A stretch of 12,304 nt of DNA from a bacterium UBP12_UBA5184 (GTDB lineage Bacteria > Vulcanimicrobiota > Vulcanimicrobiia > Vulcanimicrobiales > Vulcanimicrobiaceae). Within the stretch, counting starts at the first letter, position 1; the number at the start of each line of letters is the position of its first letter. The notes below the pieces were generated by a model. The model made no database searches and was not told the DNA's origin. It worked only from the letters and a program-made list of their open reading frames with translations. Below, in pieces: positions 1 through 5,785 of the stretch. The translations under genes and the position numbers were made by a program. The stretch is taken from assembly GCA_002413145.1 (NCBI GenBank), contig DHWK01000137.1:4520-16823 (forward strand), read 5' to 3'.

Positions 1-636
1 CGCGCCGCGGTAGCCGGCGCGCGCGACTTTCTTGTAGAATGTTTCGTTCGCCTCGGCGAGCGGTTCGGGAGACGGAAAAGCGCGGCCGCGCCAGGTGTTT
101 GTCGGCGCGTTGGGCGCCGGCCGGCCGAGGTGCGTAACGAGCGCCTCGAGCATGCGGATCGTCGCCGACCAGGCACAGTTGGTGGTGCAGACGGTGCGAA
201 TCACGTCTTCGAAGACGGTCGGACTGCGCAACATCCGCCCGATGCCCTGGGTGGCGAAGGCGAGATCCGGGTCGGATGCAACCGCGGCGTAGAACGGCGC
301 GAGGTCGTCGTCGAGCGCGAACATCCGGCGCAGCGACGCATTCAGGGCGGCCTGCGCGCGTAACGAAAGCGGACGGCCGGCGACGTGAACGGCGAGCTTG
401 CGCGGCGGGGATTCGAAGACGCGGACCGTGCGCGCGCTGCCGCCCAGGTCGAGGGTCGTCGTCAGCGAGGTGGCGTTATCGTCGATCTCATTGGGCGCGA
501 GGCGGCCGAGTCCGTGCGAGCGCAGCGTCGCGCGGAACGAAACCGGTTCGCCGCCCGCACCGACGAGCGGCAGGTTGAGCGTTACTTGGTCGACGCGACC
601 TGCTTCTCGGTGACGCCCGAGGCTTTGTTGCCCCAC
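1..636 (-). CDS. AlkA-like DNA-3-methyladenine glycosylase, N-terminal part (runs off left edge)
   Basis: This is an open frame of about 212 codons with no stop, continuing past base 1. It resembles the DNA-3-methyladenine glycosylase 2 (AlkA/HhH-GPD) family, which removes alkylated bases in base excision repair. The N-terminal part has the expected pattern: a hydrophobic strand, then SFRATLRSHGLGRLAPNEID. The start of the glycosylase domain shows the family stretch VIRTVCTTNCAWSATIRM, followed by FPSPEPLAEA and, at the edge, ARAGYRGA. The helix-hairpin-helix and the catalytic Asp would lie beyond the edge, so activity cannot be judged here. The start is uncertain. Similarity begins near base 580, just after the cytochrome stop, where no ATG, GTG or TTG is in frame. 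The nearest usable start is the GTG at 636..634, inside the cytochrome gene, giving a 55-base overlap. It is the last gene of the run visible here. Confidence 0.72.
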   Translation of the reverse strand, partial: MGQQSLGRHREAGRVDQVTLNLPLVGAGGEPVSFRATLRSHGLGRLAPNEIDDNATSLTTTLDLGGSARTVRVFESPPRKLAVHVAGRPLSLRAQAALNASLRRMFALDDDLAPFYAAVASDPDLAFATQGIGRMLRSPTVFEDVIRTVCTTNCAWSATIRMLEALVTHLGRPAPNAPTNTWRGRAFPSPEPLAEANETFYKKVARAGYRGA

Positions 637-1004
637 GAGCTGCGGATGTACGTGATCACCGCGGCGATCTGCGCGTTCGAGAGCGAGCCTTTCCAGGCCG
701 GCATCATCCCCTCGCCCCAGGGTTTGCCGTTCACCTTGAGCGGGCCGTTCAATCCGCTGAGGACCGTGTGGATGACGTTTTTCGGATCGCCGGTGACGTA
801 CGAGTTCTTGGCAAGCGGCGGTGCGACGTTCGGCGCGCCTTGGCCCTTGTCGCCGTGACAGCCGGAGCAGTTGGCGCTGAAGACTTCTTTGCCGTCAACC
901 GCCGCGGCGAACGCCGACGAACTCGATTGCGGCGCGTGCAACACGACGGCGAGCGCGAGCGCACCGAGCACGCCGGCGACGAGAACGAGAGCGGGTCGCT
1001 TCAC
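582..1004 (-). CDS. Exported class I cytochrome c, single haem
   Basis: This is a small exported electron carrier of about 140 residues. It has a hydrophobic signal or anchor starting MKRPALVLVAGVLGALALAVVL, a haem-binding CSGCH motif at about residues 46-50, and a probable axial Met in GEGMMPAWKG. The C-terminal helix ITYIRSSWGN is typical of mono-haem class I cytochromes (Cytochrome_CBB3/c6-like). The frame could begin at a GTG at 1019. I prefer the GTG at 1004, because AGGGA at 1016..1012 sits 7 bases before it and the protein then begins with a positively charged signal sequence. The redox partner is unknown, since no oxidase or dehydrogenase lies in the window. It lies 57 bases after pdxH and shares its 3' end with the glycosylase frame. 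The family is secure; the physiological role is not. Confidence 0.9.
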   Translation of the reverse strand: MKRPALVLVAGVLGALALAVVLHAPQSSSSAFAAAVDGKEVFSANCSGCHGDKGQGAPNVAPPLAKNSYVTGDPKNVIHTVLSGLNGPLKVNGKPWGEGMMPAWKGSLSNAQIAAVITYIRSSWGNKASGVTEKQVASTK

Positions 1005-1054
1005 GATAGTGTCCCTCACGCTTTGGAACCGGTATGTCGCCGGCGTTTGAAAGC

Positions 1055-1071
1055 CGCCCCTTCAGGGGGCG
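1055..1071 (-). other. Short GC hairpin spanning the pdxH stop codon
   Basis: A perfect 6-base-pair GC stem (1055-1060 with 1066-1071) has a 5-base loop that contains most of the pdxH stop codon. On the transcribed strand only a short TTT follows, not a U-tract. It may be a weak attenuator or an RNA-processing element rather than a true intrinsic terminator. In DNA this GC-rich, such stems also arise by chance. Confidence 0.3.
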
Positions 1072-1709
1072 AGGCGGGAAATCCGCCAGCCGCCGCCGGC
1101 GCGCTCGTACGCGATCCGGTCGTGCAGCCGGTTGAGCCGGCCTTGCCAAAATTCGAAACGGACCGGGGCGAGGCGGTAGCCGCCCCAATAGGGCGGACGA
1201 TCGACCTCGCGACCTTCGAATTTCGCTTCGAACTCGGCGTTCGCGGTTTCGAGTTCCGCGCGATCCTTGACAGGCCGGCTTTGGGGCGAGGCCCACGCGC
1301 CGAGACGATGGCCACGCGGACGTTTCGCGAAATAGGCGTCGGACTCGGCGGGGTCGATGCGCGCGACGTCGCCTTCGATGCGAACCTGGCGATGGAGTGC
1401 TTCCCAAAAGAACAAGAGCGCGGCGCCGCCGTGAAGGGCAAGCTCGTTGGCTTTGCGGCTTTCGTAATTGGTGAAGAATACGAAACCGCGTTCGTCGAGG
1501 CCGCGCAGCAGCAGCATGCGCGCCGACGGGCGGCCGTCCTCGCCGACGGTCGCGAGCGCCATGGCGTTGGGTTCGAGGATGTCGTCCCGAGCGACGGCGT
1601 CATCGAGCCAGCGCGAGAATTGCGCGAACGGCTCGGGGGCAACGCCGGCTTCAGCGAGCGGATGGTTGGCGTAGTCGGGACGCAGCGTTTCGAGCGGCTG
1701 ACGTTTCAT
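1062..1709 (-). CDS. pdxH: Pyridoxamine/pyridoxine 5'-phosphate oxidase
   Basis: This FMN-dependent cytosolic enzyme oxidises pyridoxine 5'-phosphate or pyridoxamine 5'-phosphate to pyridoxal 5'-phosphate, using oxygen and releasing hydrogen peroxide. The 215-residue length is normal for the family. FMN-contact segments are visible as RMLLLRG (about 64-70) and FFTNYESRK (78-86), followed by RQVRIEG (107-113) and RPRGHRLGAWASPQS (130-144). The C-terminal family signature EFWQGRLNRLHDR (186-198) is intact, including the Arg and His that contact the substrate phosphate and pyridine ring in characterised members. The C-terminus ISRLAP is also typical. The ATG lies 3 bases after the stop of the upstream VWA gene, so the two are probably cotranscribed and coupled. 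Requiring oxygen, it implies at least some aerobic life. No other B6 gene is nearby. Confidence 0.96.
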   Translation of the reverse strand: MKRQPLETLRPDYANHPLAEAGVAPEPFAQFSRWLDDAVARDDILEPNAMALATVGEDGRPSARMLLLRGLDERGFVFFTNYESRKANELALHGGAALLFFWEALHRQVRIEGDVARIDPAESDAYFAKRPRGHRLGAWASPQSRPVKDRAELETANAEFEAKFEGREVDRPPYWGGYRLAPVRFEFWQGRLNRLHDRIAYERAGGGWRISRLAP

Positions 1710-1712
1710 ACG

Positions 1713-2636
1713 TTAAGGCATTTTTCCGGTGGCGAGGCCGGCCAGAAAGGTCGCGAGCAATAAGACGCCGCCGCCGAACGCGACGGGGAGGCTCGCGTCG
1801 ATGCGCTTCTTCTCCCAGACCGTATCGAGTGCGATGCGCCGGAACGTCGCGGTGAGGTCGGCGGCGTTGGTGGCTTGAGCGTAGGCGCCGCCGCCGTTGC
1901 TCGCGATCGTGCGCAGCGCTGCTTCGTCGATGTCGGCGAGTTGGTTCGTTCCGGGGATGATCTCGCCGCTGCCGCTCGTCCCGATGCCGACGGTCGAGAT
2001 CACGACGCCGCGCGCGCCGATCTGCTGCGAAGCTTCTAACGGGTCGGCGCCGCGATTGTTGACGCCGTCGGTCAAGAGCACGATCGCGCGGCGGCCTTTG
2101 TCGGGGAGCTGCGAGGCGGCGGCATTGAGTGCGTCGCCGATGGCGGTCCCGCCGTTGGCGGGCGGGATACGGTCGAGCGCATCCCGCGCGACATCGAGAT
2201 CGCTCGTCGGCGCCTGGATGACGTTCGCGCCGCTCGAGAACGAGACGATGCCGACGCGCGTCCCGGTCGGAACGGCGTCGATGAAGGCGCGCGCGGCGGC
2301 GCGGGCGGCATCCCAGCGGGTCGGGACGATGTCGCGCGCGCGCATCGAACCGGAGGTGTCGATGCAGATCATCACGTTGCCGTCGCGGGTCGGGACGCGC
2401 GCGGTGAAGCGCGGGCCGGCAAGCGACGCCGCTAGCGTTCCGACGCCGACCAACGCGGCGACGAGCATCGCGGTCGCCGGAAGGCGCGATGGACGCATCG
2501 CGCCGAGTGCGAAGTCGAGATTCGAGTAGACGAGCGCTTGGGCGTCGCGGCGCCGCTCGACGGTCGTGTAGAGCCACGCGAACGCGGCGACGGCGAGCGC
2601 CGCGGCGACGAGCCAGAGCGGATGCGCGAAGCTCAT
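1713..2636 (-). CDS. BatA/BatB-like von Willebrand factor A membrane protein
   Basis: This 307-residue membrane protein has the BatA/BatB layout. Two N-terminal hydrophobic helices (about 6-24 and 54-73) are followed by a cytoplasmic or periplasmic VWA domain (about 86-270) and a C-terminal helix (283-302). The metal-ion-dependent adhesion site is complete: DTSGSM at 93-98, Thr164 in GGTAIGDAL, and Asp190 in LLTDG. VWA partners of MoxR ATPases bind client proteins in a divalent-metal-dependent way and are linked to envelope stress or metalloenzyme maturation in other bacteria. The client here is unknown. The ATG overlaps the stop of the upstream solute-binding protein gene as ATGA. Canonical Bat operons carry two such VWA genes plus TPR proteins, but only this one is seen here. 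The closest name would be batA or batB, and the two cannot be separated from sequence alone. Confidence 0.9.
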   Translation of the reverse strand: MSFAHPLWLVAAALAVAAFAWLYTTVERRRDAQALVYSNLDFALGAMRPSRLPATAMLVAALVGVGTLAASLAGPRFTARVPTRDGNVMICIDTSGSMRARDIVPTRWDAARAAARAFIDAVPTGTRVGIVSFSSGANVIQAPTSDLDVARDALDRIPPANGGTAIGDALNAAASQLPDKGRRAIVLLTDGVNNRGADPLEASQQIGARGVVISTVGIGTSGSGEIIPGTNQLADIDEAALRTIASNGGGAYAQATNAADLTATFRRIALDTVWEKKRIDASLPVAFGGGVLLLATFLAGLATGKMP

Positions 2637-3592
2637 CGCAAGACGCTTCTCGCCCCGGCCGGGATGGCGCTCGGGTCGCCGTTGACCTGAGGGCGCGCGA
2701 ACAACGTCATCCCACTTCTTGCGAGCGCGGCGCGGCCTTCGGGCGAGAGCAGCAGCGCGACGAAGTCCGCGCCGGCGCGCGGGTTGCGGGCGAGGCGCGG
2801 GATCGTCAGGGCGAAGGCGATCGGCGCGCCGGTGCGCGTCTTTCCGTCGATCGTCACGCTGACGCTCGCGTAGGTCGGCGCCTCGAGCGGGTCGCCGAGG
2901 TTGACCGCGCGCGGAAGTTCGACCGCCGGGACGCTGCGCGCGGTGCTTTCGGTGGCGTACAGGAAAACCGCGTCGAGTTCGCCGCCTTCGAGCCGCCCGA
3001 GCAACGTTGCACTATCGGGGAGAACCTGTGCCGGATTGCGATCGTCGCCGAGGAGTTTGCGCGCGAAGCCCGGCCGGTGCGCGTAACGCTCGAGCAAGCG
3101 CATCGCGAGGATCGTCCGGTAACCTTTAGGATCGAGCGCGGGATCGGTCCGGCCCAGGCGCAATCCGGGTTGCGCGAGGACATCGACGAGCGAGCGACGC
3201 GAACGCGCGACGTCGACGAAACTGTGCGCGAACGGTGAGGCCGGAGCGTAGCCGACGACGAGCCGCGTCGTCGCGAAGGTCGCGTACCACGCGACGAGAT
3301 TGTCGTTAGTTGCGCCCATGAGCGAGGCGATGACCGCCGGGTCGGCGCTGATGAAGACGTCGGGCGAACGCAACCCGGAGCGGATCAAATTGGCGAGCGC
3401 GACCGAGCCTTTCGATTCGCCGGCGACCTCGAGACCGTGCGCCGCCGCGAGCGGGATAAGCGTCCGTTCCATGACGGTAATCAGCGAGTCGGCATACGAG
3501 AGGTTCACGCTTTCGGCGGCGCGCGCCGCGTCGGCGGTGAGGCCGAAGAGTGCAACGCCGGCGGCGAGCGTAAAGTCACGGCGAGAAAGCAT
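2633..3592 (-). CDS. Tat-exported WtpA/ModA-like oxyanion-binding protein (orphan)
   Basis: This is a 319-residue periplasmic solute-binding protein resembling the tungstate/molybdate-binding WtpA/ModA group. It begins with a twin-arginine signal (SRRDFT at 3-8, hydrophobic stretch, ARA-like cleavage near 23-26). Family marks are YADSL (33-37), GESKGS (58-63), SPDVFISAD (76-84) and GRTDPALDPKGYRT (147-160). The last corresponds to the WtpA stretch where an acidic residue and main-chain groups bind the oxyanion. No permease or ATPase gene is next to it, so it either serves a transporter encoded elsewhere or has a non-transport role. Twin-arginine export suggests it folds, perhaps with ligand, before export. 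Its start follows a 47-base gap after the DUF58 gene, and its stop overlaps the VWA start (ATGA). Tungstate or molybdate specificity is inferred. Another anion is possible. Confidence 0.85.
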   Translation of the reverse strand: MLSRRDFTLAAGVALFGLTADAARAAESVNLSYADSLITVMERTLIPLAAAHGLEVAGESKGSVALANLIRSGLRSPDVFISADPAVIASLMGATNDNLVAWYATFATTRLVVGYAPASPFAHSFVDVARSRRSLVDVLAQPGLRLGRTDPALDPKGYRTILAMRLLERYAHRPGFARKLLGDDRNPAQVLPDSATLLGRLEGGELDAVFLYATESTARSVPAVELPRAVNLGDPLEAPTYASVSVTIDGKTRTGAPIAFALTIPRLARNPRAGADFVALLLSPEGRAALARSGMTLFARPQVNGDPSAIPAGARSVLR

Positions 3593-3615
3593 GCTGCGTT
3601 CGTTTCGCCGGCGGC

Positions 3616-3639
3616 CGTGCGCTTACCGGCCCGCGCACG
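3616..3639 (-). other. Inverted repeat directly after the DUF58 stop codon
   Basis: Perfect 7-base arms (3616-3622 and 3633-3639) flank a 10-base loop and begin one base after the DUF58 stop codon, in one of the few non-coding gaps of the run. No U-tract follows on the transcribed strand. It may be a weak factor-independent pause or terminator, or an RNA stabiliser that sets lower expression of the downstream genes. Confidence 0.35.
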
Positions 3640-4467
3640 TTAGCCGATGCCGAAGGCGTCGAAGAGCGCGGCCCCGGTGCGCTGCTCGGCATCGAGCAGC
3701 GCGGCGCGGACGCCGCTGCGCAGCAGTGCGCCGAGCGTGAGGCGTTCGCGCAGCGAGACGGCTTCACGGTAGCGTTCCCGTTCGGGCGGACCGATGAAGT
3801 AGCGGCCTTGCCGTCCGGTTTCGGCGTCGCGCAGCCGCACGAAGCCGCCGAGCGGCAGCCCGCTGCGCCACGGATCGGCGACGACGAGCGCGGTGAGATC
3901 GAAGCGCGCCGCGCAAGCGCGCAGCAGCGGCTCGAGCGCGTCGAAATCGAAGAAATCGGAGATGACGAGCAGGTGCGCTTCGCGCGGGAGTGCGGCGAGC
4001 GCGAGTTCGAGCGTCGCCGCAAACGACGCGCCGGGCGTTTCGTCATGCTCGAGGCAGAGGCGCGCGGCGACGCGGCCGCGCAGATCGCGCGCGAAGACGA
4101 GCCCGTCACGCGCGACGCGCGCGCAGCGATCGTCGTCGATCGCGGCGGCGTACCAGAAGGCCGCCGCTTCGGTCGCGAGCGCGTAGTTACTCTTCTTGCG
4201 CCCGACGAACATCGAACCCGAGGCGTCGAGCGCGGTCGCGAGCGTCAGCGCATGATCCTCGAAGACGACGCGCGTTTGCAGCGCGCCGGCGCGCGCGGTG
4301 GCGGCCCAATCGATGCGGCGCGGATCGTCGCCGCTGACGTAGGCGCGCAGTTCGGCGAACTCATAGCCGTCGGAACGCCGTTTCACGGGGGCGCCGGCGC
4401 CGCGCACGCCCGGGCGTCTGCGACCGGTCAACATTGCGGCGCGCAGCCGCGCGGCGAGCGGGTTCAT
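3640..4467 (-). CDS. DUF58 (VWA-like) MoxR-associated protein
   Basis: This 275-residue protein of the DUF58 family is a regular partner of MoxR ATPases. The conserved core is visible: RRSDGYEFAELRAYVSGDDP at about 30-49, then RRIDWAATAR (50-59), then the VWA-like DASGSM at 81-86 and VISDFFD at 168-174. Together these could form a metal site. Unlike the longer DUF58 proteins, there are no N-terminal membrane helices, so it is probably cytoplasmic and acts with MoxR at the membrane face. The frame is open further upstream, but I chose the ATG at 4467 because it overlaps the phosphatase stop as ATGA and the preceding residues are low-complexity Arg-rich shadow. Its biochemical activity is not established for the family. 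A client-recognition role is inferred from the VWA fold and the neighbours. Confidence 0.9.
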   Translation of the reverse strand: MNPLAARLRAAMLTGRRRPGVRGAGAPVKRRSDGYEFAELRAYVSGDDPRRIDWAATARAGALQTRVVFEDHALTLATALDASGSMFVGRKKSNYALATEAAAFWYAAAIDDDRCARVARDGLVFARDLRGRVAARLCLEHDETPGASFAATLELALAALPREAHLLVISDFFDFDALEPLLRACAARFDLTALVVADPWRSGLPLGGFVRLRDAETGRQGRYFIGPPERERYREAVSLRERLTLGALLRSGVRAALLDAEQRTGAALFDAFGIG

Positions 4468-5732
4468 TTCGGCCGGTAACAAACCACCAAGATCGCGAGG
4501 TCGTCGTCGATGCGCCGGCTGCGCCGGCGCAAGCGACGGACGATCGCGTCGGCGGTCGCTTGGGCCCCCGCGTCGATCTGTTCCAGCCAATGGCGCACGC
4601 CTTCGGCGTCCAGCATCTCGCCGCGCGCGTCGCGCGATTCGGTCAGACCGTCCGTGCTGATGACGAGCATGTCGCCCGGCTGTAGCTTGACCGTCTGCGA
4701 ACCGTACTCGGTATCGTCGAGCACGCCGACGAGCGGGCCGGTCGGCGGGAGCGTCTCGACCGTCTTCCCGGAACGCAGCCAGGCCGGTTCGTGCCCGGCG
4801 GAGGCGTAGCGCACCTCGCCCGTTTGGGTGTCGAGGATGGCAAGAAAGAGCACGACGAAGGTGTCGCGGCTTTCGGCGTTGCGCGCATACAGGGGCGAGA
4901 AGCGCGTGAGCACCGTACCGGGATCGTTGACTTCGCTGAGCAGCGTGCGGATCGCATACTTGATGAAGGCGGTGTCGACGGCGGCGGCGATGCCTTTGCC
5001 GCTGACGTCGGCAACCAGCAGCGCGCCGTAGCGCCCGTCGATGCTATAGACGTCGAACAAATCGCCGCCGATTCGCGCGCCTTCCGCCGAGATCAAGACG
5101 TCACCGATGCGCACGTTGGGGAGCTCGCTGCGGCGCGAGAGGAAGGCGCGCTGCAGATTCTCGACGAGCGAGCGGCTCTCTGCGACACGGAGGCGCAGCC
5201 CCGCGGCGATGAAGGTGAAGAGCAGCGCGACGACCGCGAACAGGACGTTCGAGAGATCGCGGTTGCGCACGTTGGTATTGACGGAGTCCGCGAAACGCTG
5301 CTGTCCGACGACCTCGAGTGCCTTCAATTGCCGGTAGAGGTTCTCGTACCCGACTTGCGACCTTGCGGGGATCTGGAACCGCGGCGCGCGTTCGATCCGA
5401 TTTTCGGCGACGGCGTCGATGCGCGCGAGGTCGCTTTGCAACAGCTTCTCGTAGACGCGTAATTGCACGGGCGAACTCTTCCGGTCGAACTGCTCGACCT
5501 CGAGGACCTCGGCGTCACGCTGCGCGGCGACGACGGCCGTCTGATATTTGAACGCGTTCGAGGTCGTGACGCCGCCCCAATACGAAAGGTAGATCGCGCC
5601 GCCGAGGGCGATCAACAAGCCGATCGCCAGCCCGATCGTGTAGATCAGCCAAGGCGAGGAGGTGCGCAGGCGCGCGGCGAGGTCGTCGAGAGCGAGCACT
5701 CTCGCCAAGGTATGACCGCGGCCGGTCGGCAT
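4464..5732 (-). CDS. Membrane-anchored PP2C/RsbU-type serine phosphatase
   Basis: This protein of about 422 residues has a membrane sensor and a SpoIIE/RsbU-type PP2C domain. It has a helix at about 28-52, an extracytoplasmic region of about 110 residues with helical character, a second helix at about 162-181, a short linker and the phosphatase domain from about 205 to the end. Metal-binding acidic motifs are intact: IGGDLFD (221-227), VADVSGKG (240-247), STDGLTE (359-365) and DDDLAI near 409-414. Family members dephosphorylate Ser/Thr-phosphorylated anti-sigma antagonists or related proteins in response to a signal. No STAS or anti-sigma kinase gene is in the window, so its substrate is unknown. 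The ATG at 5732 is the first after the acylase stop, which is 53 bases away. A GTG 33 bases further in is possible. Its stop overlaps the DUF58 start. Confidence 0.9.
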   Translation of the reverse strand: MPTGRGHTLARVLALDDLAARLRTSSPWLIYTIGLAIGLLIALGGAIYLSYWGGVTTSNAFKYQTAVVAAQRDAEVLEVEQFDRKSSPVQLRVYEKLLQSDLARIDAVAENRIERAPRFQIPARSQVGYENLYRQLKALEVVGQQRFADSVNTNVRNRDLSNVLFAVVALLFTFIAAGLRLRVAESRSLVENLQRAFLSRRSELPNVRIGDVLISAEGARIGGDLFDVYSIDGRYGALLVADVSGKGIAAAVDTAFIKYAIRTLLSEVNDPGTVLTRFSPLYARNAESRDTFVVLFLAILDTQTGEVRYASAGHEPAWLRSGKTVETLPPTGPLVGVLDDTEYGSQTVKLQPGDMLVISTDGLTESRDARGEMLDAEGVRHWLEQIDAGAQATADAIVRRLRRRSRRIDDDLAILVVCYRPK

Positions 5733-5785
5733 CCCCCTCGGCGTGACGGAGGAGAACGCGTGGCCCGCGCAGGGCGGGGCGCGAC

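Noticed and set aside
768..1763. Long plus-strand open frame opposite pdxH and cytochrome c
   Set aside because: It has Arg-, Ala- and Glu-rich shadow composition, no recognisable motif, and it lies opposite two well-supported genes. Long antisense frames are common in high-GC DNA.
1651..2577. Long minus-strand open frame overlapping the VWA gene
   Set aside because: It is extremely Arg-rich and has no motif. The VWA frame with an intact MIDAS occupies the same bases.
4468..4590. N-terminal extension of the DUF58 frame
   Set aside because: The added residues are Arg/Pro-rich, overlap the phosphatase coding end and lack family similarity. The ATG at 4467 has an ATGA overlap.
5733..5785. Possible terminator or promoter in the gap between the acylase and phosphatase genes
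   Set aside because: There is only a short CCCGC/GCGGG stem without a U-tract and no clear promoter boxes, so there is too little to call.
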